Source: Theodoxus fluviatilis
Taxonomy: Eukaryota; Mollusca; Gastropoda; Cycloneritida; Neritidae
Reading direction: 5' to 3'
DNA length: 14,400 nt
Assembly (NCBI GenBank): GCA_034096865.1
Contig: JAWQFJ010026636.1
Location: 1-14,400, forward strand
This document shows positions 1 through 8,541 of this stretch, one piece after another (the first letter of the stretch is position 1; every line of letters begins with the position of its first letter). The translations under genes were made by a program, and so were the position numbers. The notes below the pieces were generated by a model that saw nothing but the letters and a program-made list of their open reading frames with translations, did not search any database and had not been told where the DNA came from.

Positions 1-306
1 ACCCAGCAGACTGGGAAACGGTGGCCGCTGACCGCAACAGCTGGAGACACGCCGTCAAGACTGGCATCCAGGCCAGCGAGAGGAGGAGACGGGAGCAGTG
101 GGAGGAGAGGAGAGAACGCAGACGACAGAGGATAGCGTCGGCATCCACAGAGCCACGCCAAGACTTCACTTGCGACAAGTGCAACAGAGCATGCGGCTCA
201 AGGATCGGGCTCTACAGCCACAGAGTACGCTGCCTCTCAACCCCGGACTGACCAAACCTGGCGCACATCCCCATAGTCTCACGAGACTGACGGATGCCAA
301 CAAAAA
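1..306 (+). mobile_element. LINE (non-LTR retrotransposon) 3' end, truncated by the window edge
   Basis: The first 251 bases encode the extreme C-terminus of a LINE ORF2-type protein. A short 3' UTR follows. The UTR holds a perfect hairpin, AGTCTC (275-280) and GAGACT (283-288), then GACGGATGCC and an A-rich end near 306. Two other decayed copies in this window (10475-10780 and 10830-11179) share the layout of knuckle, hairpin, ATGCC-like motif and simple tail. That supports reading the hairpin as part of the element, probably the 3' end recognised by its reverse transcriptase. The exact 3' boundary is inferred from the A run. The body of the element, with the reverse transcriptase and endonuclease domains, lies to the left of the window. 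Confidence 0.8.
3..251 (+). CDS. C-terminal end of a LINE ORF2 protein (partial, 5' end outside the window)
   Basis: The frame is open from base 3, so the GTG at 21 is not a real start. The protein begins PADWETVAADRNSWRHAV, the WxxxAxDRxxWRxxV signature seen at the C-terminus of mollusc, cnidarian and tunicate LINE endonuclease-reverse transcriptases. A highly basic Arg/Glu-rich helix of about 30 residues follows, then a terminal zinc knuckle: FTCDKCNRACGSRIGLYSH followed by RVRC, with Cys-x2-Cys, His and Cys ligands all present. The stop is TGA at 249-251. The knuckle probably binds nucleic acid during target-primed reverse transcription. This copy has no stop or frameshift in the visible part, unlike the two copies near 10.5-11.2 kb, so it may be young. 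Function is assigned from family resemblance. Confidence 0.8.
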   Translation, partial: PADWETVAADRNSWRHAVKTGIQASERRRREQWEERRERRRQRIASASTEPRQDFTCDKCNRACGSRIGLYSHRVRCLSTPD

Positions 307-862
307 AGTACGCCTATATTATAAGAGCTCTCCACCAGTCGAGTTCATGATTCCCCCGAACACACAATGTTATTCTCTCCTTGACAGCTGTTATTTTTGG
401 TCACTAGTTCTTGATAAATGTGTTTATTTCAGAGCTGCCAAGCAGGAACAACAACAAAATCTTAAGGATATATTTCAGTAAGCTTTTTTGTGTGGGTCAG
501 TAGGCCTACTATTATCAAAAATCGAAATGGCACAAACTGGCCTTTTCTTTGAATCCGTATGTGTAATTTTTCCACACTCTTTCTGAAAGTAACTATATAT
601 TTCCACTTTCAGAAGCTTGAAGGGACAGTGGTTGGGATGACACCAAAGACCTATATATACAGTGTATATAGGATCGTTGATGATACTTGCATGCATCGTG
701 GGTAACTCCTTACAAAATTGATGTAATTGTTGCAGCAACTAAACAGTCTTACTGTACTGTCAGTAAGCGCAAGTGAAGGACTTACACATTTAGGTAATAG
801 TAGGCACTGCTTGGTTATTGTTTACTATGGGGTTTGATTTAAGAAGGTTGGGTGGATTTGCA

Positions 863-865
<3 letters not shown>
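307..865. other. Non-coding stretch with no supported gene
   Basis: There are short open frames on both strands (98-481 +, 475-738 -), but neither has a recognisable domain, biased codon use or splice context. Two small dyads stand out: a perfect 12-bp palindrome AGTAGGCCTACT at 500-511 and TATATAC-AGT-GTATATA at 654-670. The first resembles the CAGTAGCCTAC core of the minisatellite at 1106-2070, with one extra G. Confidence 0.5.
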
Positions 866-911
<46 letters not shown>

Positions 912-915
912 AGGG

Positions 916-985
<70 letters not shown>
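866..985. repeat. (GA)n microsatellite
   Basis: About 120 bp of GA dinucleotide repeats, interrupted once near 907-920 by a G-rich block (GGGGAGGGGAGGA). Open frames through it that encode Arg-Glu repeats are artefacts. Confidence 0.97.
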
Positions 986-986
<1 letters not shown>

Positions 987-1105
987 AATCTATTACAAGA
1001 AGATTTTCATGTATGCATATTGAGGATACTGCAACATTACTTCAGTTCTTGTCACTGCAAATGCTCCAAGTGCTTTCTAACAGTCTTCTGAGGACTAACC
1101 TTGTA

Positions 1106-2070
1106 TTTCAGTAGCCTACATACCACGGTATTTCAGTAGCCTACATACCACGGTATTTCAGTAGCCTGCATACCACGGTATTTCAGTAGCCTACATACCA
1201 CGGTATTTCAGTAGCCTACATACCACGGTATACCACGGTATTTCAGTAGCTTACATACCACGGTATTTCAGTAGCCTACATACCACGGTATTTCAGTAGC
1301 CTGCATTCCACGGTATTTCAGTAGCCTACATACCACGGTATTTCAGTAGCCTGCATACCACGGTATTTCAGTAGCCTGCATACCACGGTATTTCAGTAGC
1401 CTACATACCACGGTATTTCAGTAGCCTACATACCACGGTATTTCAGTAGCCTACATACCACGGTATTTCAGTAGCCTGCATACCACGGTATTTCAGTAGC
1501 CTACATACCACGGTATTTCAGTAGCCTACATACCACGGTATACCACGGTATTTCAGTAGCCTGCATACCACGGTATTTCAGTAGCCTACATACTACGGTA
1601 TTTCAGTAGCCTACATACCACGGTATATCACGGTATTTCAGTAGCCTACATACCACGGTATATCACGGTATTTCAGTAGCCTGCATACCACGGTATTTCA
1701 GTAGCCTACATACCACGGTATTTCAGTAGCCTACATACCACGGTATTTCAGTAGCCTGCATACCACGGTATTTCAGTAGCCTGCATACCACGGTATTTCA
1801 GTAGCCTGCATACCACGGTATTTCAGTAGCCTGCATACCACGGTATTTCAGTAGCCTGCATACCACGGTATTTCAGTAGCCTACATACCACGGTATTTCA
1901 GTAGCCTACATACCACGGTATTTCAGTAGCCTGCATACCACGGTATTTCAGTAGCCTGCATACCACGGTATTTCAGTAGCCTACATACCACGGTATTTCA
2001 GTAGCCTGCATACCACGGTATTTCAGTAGCCTGCATACCACGGTATTTCAGTAGCCTACATACCACGGCA
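1106..2070 (+). repeat. 25-bp minisatellite, 37 units, four with a 10-bp dyad insert
   Basis: The tandem array has a 25-bp unit that starts TTTCAGTAGCC and ends TACCACGGTA. I count exactly 37 units plus four extra 10-mers (37 x 25 + 4 x 10 = 965 bp). The extra 10-mers follow units 5 and 17 (TACCACGGTA at 1231-1240 and 1541-1550) and units 20 and 21 (TATCACGGTA at 1626-1635 and 1661-1670). Units are nearly identical. The main variable site is CTACAT versus CTGCAT: G-type units are 3, 8, 10, 11, 15, 18, 22, 25-29, 32, 33, 35 and 36. Rare variants are TTACAT in unit 6, CATTCC in unit 8, TACTAC in unit 19, and a terminal CGGCA in unit 37. The period is not a multiple of 3 and no frame stays open, so it is non-coding. 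Each unit carries the dyad TACC-AC-GGTA and a splice-acceptor-like TTTCAG. Confidence 0.98.
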
Positions 2071-2072
2071 AA

Positions 2073-2098
2073 GCGACAAATTTACTGGGGCTTGTCGC
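2073..2098. other. Perfect 7-bp stem-loop abutting the minisatellite
   Basis: GCGACAA (2073-2079) and TTGTCGC (2092-2098) are exact reverse complements around a 12-nt loop. The structure begins three bases after the last minisatellite unit. It could be part of the element or locus from which the array expanded; no known RNA family is recognised. Confidence 0.5.
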
Positions 2099-2179
2099 AA
2101 CGTTTTATTTAGTTTGTCTAAGGCGTACTTGTGTAGGCTACGAGCTGTAAGTTTTACGCAAGATCTTACCACATCCGTT

Positions 2180-2460
<281 letters not shown>

Positions 2461-2462
2461 TT

Positions 2463-2902
2463 ATTATAGTCTTACGATCTCTGAAAACACGCGTGCATGC
2501 TGTATCATGCTTCGTGCGCTCAGTCTATTGTTTTCCTTCAAAGTAGATAGGCCTACATATCGCTGAGATTACTTCTGTGTCTTGCTGTGATGGATGATGC
2601 TCATTTCACATGCCGTAAAGTATCCCTAAAGTGGGAACTGTCGCAAACTTGACTTTATCGCGACGTGGTCGTGTTGTTGAATCGAAAATGCATTTCGATG
2701 ACGCAGTAGGCCGACCATTCTGCACTCAGATCTGGGTCCTTGCCAGGGACTTAAGGCAGCGGAATACGTCAAATCTTTGCCTCCATTTTTTATCTCGTGG
2801 CGTAGAAATGCACTGACGTCGATTATCACGAACTGGAAGGAGCTATAAAGATATATTTATCTATGTGTACGTTGCTGAATGGCCGATAGGGCTGGCGGGT
2901 GC
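2463..2902. other. Non-coding stretch with no supported gene
   Basis: Unique-looking sequence between two microsatellite blocks. It contains a GATAGGCCTAC motif near 2545-2555, again related to the minisatellite core, and an AAATGCATTT palindrome near 2687. No open frame with coding character is visible. Confidence 0.4.
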
Positions 2903-3268
<366 letters not shown>

Positions 3269-3288
<20 letters not shown>

Positions 3289-3289
3289 C

Positions 3290-3362
<73 letters not shown>

Positions 3363-3515
3363 GAGACAGACAGACAGACAGACACACAGACAGACACACA
3401 GACAGACACAGACAGACACACAGACAGACACACAGACAGACACACAGACAGACAGACACACAGTCACAAAACATACAGACGCACAGACACACAGACAGAC
3501 ACACATACAGAGAAA

Positions 3516-3609
<94 letters not shown>

Positions 3610-3660
3610 CTACAGACACACAGACACACAGACACACATACACACAGACAGAGAAGAGTG
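3269..3660. repeat. (GA)n then (GACA)n compound microsatellite
   Basis: The GT tract changes directly into GA at about 3269. GA runs with rare GACA units to about 3360, then a GACA/CACA mixture to about 3520, an almost pure (GACA)n block at 3525-3598, and a degenerate tail to 3660. The gradual change in period suggests growth by slippage and point mutation of one ancestral tract. Confidence 0.97.
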
Positions 3661-3703
3661 ACAGAGAGAGAGAGAGAGAGGGGGGGGGAGGGAGGGGGGG
3701 GGG

Positions 3704-3782
<79 letters not shown>
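3661..3782. repeat. (GA)n tract with an internal poly-G block
   Basis: GA repeats are split by an uninterrupted G-rich segment at about 3680-3706. The homopurine strand asymmetry makes H-DNA or G-quadruplex structures possible. This also makes the exact length prone to sequencing error. Confidence 0.95.
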
Positions 3783-3785
<3 letters not shown>

Positions 3786-4042
3786 AACTGGAAAAGACGC
3801 AGGTCGGTAAATATGATAATTCACCCAATTATCCAATCATTGAACGAAAGAAGCGTGTAGTGCTGTTTCTAGGGGCTGTATGCAGGTTTAGTGACCCAGG
3901 TTGTCGTTGCGTGTAGGTAGGGCTCAATTCTCCAGGCTGGCTGGAACGCACGGTTGGATCTGAATGATCTTTCCCTGTCCCCAAACCTCCCGGCAACCAG
4001 TTTGACTGCTTCGAGCCGCCTCTGGCTGAGCTCCTGCGTACG
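3783..4042. other. Non-coding stretch with no supported gene
   Basis: No gene is supported. The segment from about 3880 may belong to the 5' part of the SINE-like repeat that continues after the poly-C tract, but the second copy at 6524-6689 does not align clearly with it. Confidence 0.3.
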
Positions 4043-4084
4043 CCTCCCCCCCCCCTCCCCCCCCCCCCCCTTCCCCCCCCCCTC
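4043..4084. repeat. Poly-C tract
   Basis: About 40 bases of C broken only by single or paired T residues. It lies a few bases 5' of the SINE-like copy, so it may have grown within that element. The homopolymer length is unlikely to be exact. Confidence 0.95.
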
Positions 4085-4095
4085 TCCGTGGGCTG

Positions 4096-4255
4096 GGGGT
4101 AAGAATAGACCCACCGTGTCTCTCTACGCGATTCATACGAGGCGAAGAACTAAGGAAATCGTTATATGCTCTTGTTATAACCAATTCTAATGTCTTTCGT
4201 GATCACTTGCCTGTCATAGCCTGCAGAGGCTGATTAGCCACAGAAAACTCATTCC
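4096..4255 (+). mobile_element. SINE-like dispersed repeat, copy 1
   Basis: Bases 4096-4146 match the reverse complement of 6639-6689 at 46 of 51 positions, starting GGGGTAAGAAT and ending GAGGCGAA. The similarity continues at lower identity to the 3' motif GGCTGATTAGCC (4228-4239), matched by the reverse complement of GGCCTATCAGCC at 6550-6561. The size, the opposite-strand second copy and the simple-repeat 3' tail of that copy fit a short retroelement. I do not see clear tRNA A and B boxes, so the class is an inference. Similar CGTAAGAGGCGA sequence is, to my knowledge, widespread in mollusc genomes. Confidence 0.55.
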
Positions 4256-4262
4256 AACCATC

Positions 4263-4398
4263 CCGGTGTCGTAGAATATTTCAGAACCAGGATTAATCGG
4301 AACCGGTTCCCAAAAATCCTAGGATATTTCGGAACCATTTCGATTTATCCTGGCCCTGGCGGCAGGATATTTCGGAACCACCAGGATATTTCGGAACC
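4263..4398 (+). repeat. Foldback-type repeat arm, left copy
   Basis: This arm starts CCGGTGTC and carries repeated modules of AGGATATTTCGGAACC (4321-4336, 4373-4388 region, 4383-4398). One module, 4321-4351, is itself a dyad: AGGATATTTCGGAA, then CCA, then a 14-base near-complement. The whole arm is repeated in inverted orientation at 6050-6195, whose outer end is GACACCGG (6188-6195). The two arms therefore form a long imperfect inverted repeat. No coding capacity is seen. Confidence 0.75.
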
Positions 4399-4408
4399 AC
4401 CTTCTAGA
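4399..4408 (+). repeat. 10-bp direct repeat ACCTTCTAGA, left copy
   Basis: It lies immediately inside the left foldback arm. An identical ACCTTCTAGA occurs at 6039-6048, two bases outside the right arm. It reads as a target-site duplication of whatever inserted between the arms (4409-6038), though TTCTAGA is partly palindromic. Confidence 0.5.
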
Positions 4409-4661
4409 TGCTTTCGTATGATTTTCTGAGTTTCTAGAAGATTTCAAATCAGAGTGAAACAAACTACTACGCTAACAAAGAACAATTTACCTTGACCAAA
4501 CGATGTTTAATGTATGTTGTTTTATTAAAGATGCTCAAGCAGCTACAGACTGCTTTTTAAGTACGAGTAATAATACATAAAGATTTTTACAGAACCTGTT
4601 GTTAAACTCCTTCTGGATTCTAAGTCACCTTGTCACATTTGTGTATACGGTTATACATATT

Positions 4662-4663
<2 letters not shown>

Positions 4664-4712
<49 letters not shown>
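4664..4712. repeat. (CT)n microsatellite
   Basis: Pure CT dinucleotide tract of about 49 bp inside the interval bounded by the two foldback arms. Confidence 0.97.
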
Positions 4713-4714
<2 letters not shown>

Positions 4715-4923
4715 CCAACTGGTATAGAAGTGTTTCTGATACCGAGGCGGTGAGCTACCATAAGGTCATACCTGCGACGATGTATGAAATGCTATTCATG
4801 CCATTTCGATGGCCGTAATATAATATCTATTTTAACATTCCTGTACATATGAATATCTGAATGTTTTTAACCTGATGTATGTCCATTATGGCCAAGCTTG
4901 GTTTTAGGCCGAAATCAAATCAC

Positions 4924-5036
<113 letters not shown>

Positions 5037-5077
5037 AATGGGCTAATTCATTCAAAGTAGGCTGGCTTTCATGAGTT

Positions 5078-5510
5078 TAATAATAATAACAATAATAATG
5101 AATAGCATTTGTATAGCGCACTTCTGTACAACTCAATGCGCTGACATAACCACATTCACACGCAGACATTCATCAGCAAGCTTACCAACATAATACAACA
5201 CATAATACAACTTACTGACCTGAGAATGGATACAACAACATACATGATCATGAGAAAAAACCTACAATCAAGCAAAAGCCAGTCGAAACATGTGAGTCTT
5301 CAGTTGCGACTTAAAAATAGGTAAAGTGGGTGCGTCACGCAGGCCAGTCGGCAGCGAGTTCCAGACAGAGGGGGGATTGAAACTAAAACTACGCTCACCA
5401 AATGATTTTGCACTACGTTTTGGAATTTTGAGAAGCTTTTCATTAGTTGAGAAGAGATTTATTGCACAACCTCAGCAAAGTGTGAGAAACTCTTCACAAT
5501 CTGTTTAGAA
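5078..5510 (+). repeat. Dispersed repeat of the TATAGCGC type with an AAT-rich head
   Basis: The segment begins with (TAA)n-like sequence, then GAATAGCATTTGTATAGCGC, CTCAATGCGC, GTGAGTCTTCAGTTGCGACT and GGCAGCGAGTTCCAGAC. This order of motifs is familiar to me from short non-autonomous repeats found in many copies in marine invertebrate genomes. That is recollection, not a database match. The right boundary is uncertain; I end it before the A-rich start of the GT tract. The 60-residue open frame at 5326-5508 falls inside it and is not a gene. Confidence 0.5.
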
Positions 5511-5531
5511 AAAGTCGTAAACTTAAAAAAA

Positions 5532-5880
5532 AGTGTGTGTGTATGTGTGCGTGTGTGTGTGTGTATGTATGTATGTGTGTGTGCGTGTGCATGTGCGTGT
5601 GAGTGTGTGTGTGTATGTGTGTGCGCGCGCACGCGCGCGTGTGTGTGTGTCGGTGGGTGGGTATGGGGGGAGGTGTCTGTGTGTGTGCGTGCGTATGTAT
5701 GTGTGCGTGCGTGTGTGAGCGCGCGTGTGTGTATGCGTGTGCGTGCGTGCGTGTGTATACGTGTGTGTGTGCGCGCGGGTGTGTGTGTGTGTGAGTGCGT
5801 GCGTGTGCGTGTGTCTGAGTGTGTGTGTCTGAGCGTGTGCATGCGTGCGTGCGTGCGTGCGTGTGTTTGTGTGTGTGTGT
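5532..5880. repeat. (GT)n-derived microsatellite rich in GC/GT alternation
   Basis: About 350 bp of GTGT with frequent GTGC, GTAT and GCGC interruptions. It includes a GCGCGCGCACGCGCGCG core near 5622-5638, a classic Z-DNA-prone sequence. Cys-Val and Thr-His open frames on the two strands are artefacts. Confidence 0.96.
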
Positions 5881-6038
5881 GAGGGAAGGAAAATGCAAGC
5901 ACAAACAAGCAATTCTACACAATTCTTTAGCTACCCATAGTCTACAAATTCCCTTCACATTCTTCCGCAACAGAACACTTGTTTGCCACAGGCGTGGGAA
6001 AACTCACGCGCTGGAGTACAGTGAGTTGTGGGCTAATG

Positions 6039-6048
6039 ACCTTCTAGA
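6039..6048 (+). repeat. 10-bp direct repeat ACCTTCTAGA, right copy
   Basis: Partner of 4399-4408, in the same orientation, directly next to the inverted foldback arm at 6050-6195. Together they frame 4409-6038 as a candidate 1.63-kb insertion. Confidence 0.5.
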
Positions 6049-6049
6049 C

Positions 6050-6195
6050 GGTTCCGAAATATCCTGGTGGTTCCGAAAAATCCTGCCACCAGGGCCAGGA
6101 TAAATCGGAATGGTTCCGAAATATCCTTTCACCAGGGCCAGAATAAATCGGAATGGTTCCGATTTGTCCGGTTCCGAAATATCCTGTGACACCGG
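6050..6195 (-). repeat. Foldback-type repeat arm, right copy (inverted)
   Basis: The reverse complement runs CCGGTGTC, AGGATATTTCGGAACC, a GATTTATCCTGGCCCTGG-type module twice, then two more AGGATWTTTCGGAACC modules, in the same order as 4263-4398. On the + strand 6097-6127 is a near-perfect hairpin: 14-base arms AGGATAAATCGGAA and TTCCGAAATATCCT around TGG, with 12 of 14 pairs. A second, weaker one is at 6140-6170. The extra module makes this arm about 10 bp longer than the left one. Confidence 0.75.
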
Positions 6196-6523
6196 CGCTT
6201 GCCCGAAAGCCCGGCGGTCAGGGGTTCCAGCTGATGACAGGGGCGTGTTGCATAGACGCGAGGAAAGCCAAGATCTTGCGAGGAATAGACCGGTGTCAAT
6301 AGGTGTCCACATGGTGAAAGCAGATGTAAAAGCAATATAAAATAGACCTATGCTTGGGGGTGGCTATGTGTGCGAATGCTACTGAAGCAGGTCCCGAAAA
6401 CACAAAGACTGCAGCATTCCAGCTGATGAGGGAGGTATACGATTCTTGACCCATGTTGACATCGGCCTATGCCTCGCGGGACCTCGCGTCTCATACATGT
6501 ACATGTATATGCATCGCGGCCCT
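6196..6523. other. Unassigned sequence between foldback arm and SINE-like copy
   Basis: About 330 bp with no supported gene. The corresponding gap on the left side of the palindrome is only a few bases, so this may be an insertion or the remainder of the original locus. Short open frames here are not supported by codon use. Confidence 0.3.
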
Positions 6524-6689
6524 GGACGGACGGACGGATGGTGTTTTACGGCCTATCAGCCTTTGTAGACCATGTAAGGTCATTAAGCACGAAAATCACC
6601 AGAACAGTTGAGAGTAAATGCAAATCAAGTCACGGTAATTCGCCTCTTACGAATCGCGTAGGGAGACGCGGTGGGTCAATTCTTACCCC
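6524..6689 (-). mobile_element. SINE-like dispersed repeat, copy 2 (inverted)
   Basis: Reverse-complement copy of 4096-4255. Read on the - strand it goes from GGGGTAAGAATTGACCC (start at 6689) to GGCTGATAGGCCGTAAAAC and a (CCGT)n tail (6538-6524). The short tetranucleotide tail is what one expects at the 3' end of a retroposed element. The two copies are oriented head-outward around the foldback arms. Confidence 0.55.
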
Positions 6690-7120
6690 GAACCTACAGA
6701 GCGGCTCTGGGGGTAGGTTGCACTTCACAGCAAAGCTTCCTGCACGCACAAAGCACCACGCAATCGCCAACTTGGCAGAGTGAAGCAAAATGACGTAAGA
6801 TGACTTGCTATGTGTGGTGTGCGTATCTTTTCAAGTGCTGCAGGTGTTCTTCATTTTCAAAGTTATGTACGGCGTTGCCCTCTGCTATGCATCATCTTCA
6901 TAGGTACGTTGTAATGGGGAAATAGGTTTTTGGAAGTATCTCACCTGAGAGAGAGTTGATTTTTGCTGGTACGTTGAGGATGAGGGTGGTAGTCCAAAAC
7001 AGTGTAAAGTTTGGAGTGAGTGGAAGTTGAGTTCTGCCCCAAGGTGATGAGCAGTGTTCGCTCTGAAGTATGAGTTGTGGTGAGTAGAAATTGGCCGTGA
7101 GTTGGTTGTGAGAAGATGGT

Positions 7121-7128
7121 TATATAAG
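7121..7128 (+). promoter_or_regulatory. TATA box of the candidate LTR
   Basis: TATATAAG matches the eukaryotic TATA consensus and lies about 210 bp inside the left LTR boundary. Transcription would be expected about 25-30 bp downstream, near 7150, just before the 21-bp repeat. If the LTR call is wrong this could be an ordinary promoter. Confidence 0.45.
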
Positions 7129-7171
7129 AGAGCGCAAGAAGACAGAGAATAGAGATCGGTCCCCACACAGC

Positions 7172-7255
7172 AGAGAAGCAGACGAAGAGAAGAGAGAAGC
7201 AGATGAAGAGAAGAGAGAAGCAGACGAAGAGAAGAGAGAAGCGGACGAAGAGAAG
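7172..7255 (+). repeat. Four perfect-period 21-bp purine-rich repeats
   Basis: Units are 7172-7192, 7193-7213, 7214-7234 and 7235-7255, differing by one substitution each in units 2 and 4. The period is a multiple of three, so one frame reads as a repeated EKREADE heptad. No open frame of meaningful length contains it on the + strand, so I treat it as LTR or leader sequence. Confidence 0.9.
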
Positions 7256-7583
7256 AACGGACGTCGGCCCGGCAGACGTGCCTACTGAGTGAGGGAGCGA
7301 GTGACTCAGAGAGACAAAGAGAGAGATGGAAGGTTGGTCGAAGTAGTCTTTTATGTCAAGGGCTGACCCACGTTTTATTAGTTTCATGTGAGCAGGTTGA
7401 TCGTAATTTTACGTGTGTTATATTTCTCCATTAACATTTTATCAGTGATTCCACTTTTATTTAAATTTCTTTTCTTTTCCACCTCTGATTATGGGAAGTT
7501 ATGATTTCTATGGATTGATTTAAAAATCTTGTATTTACCCGGGACCGTTTTTATTAAGTTTATTGAAATCCTCGTAACAACGT

Positions 7584-8333
7584 GTAAAGCTTCCACGCTC
7601 AGGAAGAATTCACGAACACCGTCGATATTTAAATTTGGGAACTGCAACCACCTTGACGTAGATTTACAGGTTCAGCATAATTTCTGGTCAGAATCTCACC
7701 GTGAATAAACCATTATTAGTAAGCGGTGATAGCTTGGGATTATTGTCAAGTCCGGCCTTCGTGTTCACTTTATCCGGCCTTCAGATTCCCCCAATACAAG
7801 GCGGTTCACACCACGACCTTGTACAATTCTGCCCTACATCTTTCATTTTTATTTTGACGTGGCTGTGCGCTATGGCGGTCGCTTTGAGTTGGCAGACGAC
7901 ATCCTTCGAAATTAAGTCTGAGCACGCACTGGATTGGTTCTTATTCGCGGTCTGAGTCGTTTTCTTTTCATCGAGATTGCTTTCGCAGGCAGCGCTAGGA
8001 CTGTGATGGATTCCTGTACAAAGGACCTCCTCTGTTCCCAGGCCTGGCAGGATTCGTTTCTGGCACGATCGACACCTGCCGCAAATAAATGGAGATCAAG
8101 TGTTACTTGAGCGCTCATTACGTCCGTCTGATTTGAACTGACCCACAACGATGCCAGATTTGATCGCAAATTTTTTTATCTCATGATCTTAACACGTGGG
8201 TGTCTTACAGTCTCACTGGGTTTGAATGTATAATTTTTTTTTTTTACTATGTTGTTTCCAGTGCTTCTTTTGTCGTAGGTTGCCCCGAGATTTTTCATTC
8301 ATATGCCTCCAGACTGCTTCACTGCATGTGTAC

Positions 8334-8335
<2 letters not shown>
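7584..8335. other. Non-coding stretch with no supported gene
   Basis: Possible upstream intron or flank of the gene whose exons start at 8542. An open frame at 7701-7955 begins with GTG, lacks coding-type codon use and contains no domain I recognise. An AATAAA is present at about 7704. Confidence 0.35.
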
Positions 8336-8422
<87 letters not shown>

Positions 8423-8520
8423 CCTCCCTCTCCCTCCCCCACCTCTCTCTCTCTCTCCCACCCCCACCCCCACCCTCTTCCCACTACCACCACCACCACC
8501 ACCACCATCACCACATCCAC
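8336..8520. repeat. (CT)n tract, C-rich stretch and (CAC)n tract
   Basis: CT repeats run from 8336 to about 8418. CCCT/CCCCAC-rich sequence follows, then (CCA)n at about 8484-8513. The block lies directly upstream of the splice acceptor at 8540-8541 and acts as an oversized polypyrimidine tract. Ser-Leu and Pro-rich open frames through it are not exonic. Confidence 0.9.
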
Positions 8521-8541
8521 AACTGTCCCTTCCCTTTTCAG

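Larger units (their letters stand above)
6906..7583 (+). mobile_element. Candidate solo LTR with 4-bp target duplication
   Basis: The LTR proper is 6910-7579 (670 bp). It starts TGTAATGGGG and ends CCTCGTAACA: TG..CA ends with imperfect terminal complementarity (TGTAATGGGGA versus TGTTACGAGGA). It is flanked by ACGT at 6906-6909 and 7580-7583. Inside are a TATA box TATATAAG (7121-7128), about where a U3/R border would be expected, and a purine-rich 21-bp tandem repeat downstream. No primer-binding site or gag/pol follows the right end, so only the LTR remains, probably after recombination between two LTRs. No AATAAA lies within it. A 4-bp duplication is weak evidence on its own, and ACGT is self-complementary. 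The family (Ty3/gypsy-like) is a guess from the short duplication. Confidence 0.5.

Noticed and set aside
98..481. 127-codon open frame overlapping the LINE end
   Set aside because: It is an alternative frame of the LINE C-terminus running into AT-rich sequence; no coding bias or domain.
475..738. 87-codon open frame on the - strand
   Set aside because: No domain, splice context or codon bias; consistent with chance in low-stop sequence.
1106..2070. Minisatellite considered as a CRISPR array
   Set aside because: Units are head-to-tail with no spacers, and the context is eukaryotic.
5459..5970. 149- and 158-codon His/Thr-rich open frames on the - strand
   Set aside because: Translations of the GT-rich tract; no unique sequence of protein character.
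6941..7387. 148-codon - strand frame containing a FSLLFVC repeat
   Set aside because: The repeat is the reverse reading of the 21-bp purine repeat in the candidate LTR; flanks show no coding signal.
6811..7818. Alternative LTR borders using TGTGGTGTG (about 6811) and CACACCACG (about 7812)
   Set aside because: They are complementary, but no target duplication flanks them; the 6910-7579 borders have both TG..CA ends and matching ACGT.
7701..7955. 84-codon + strand frame with a hydrophobic segment
   Set aside because: GTG start, no codon bias, no domain, no splice sites; AT-rich flank.
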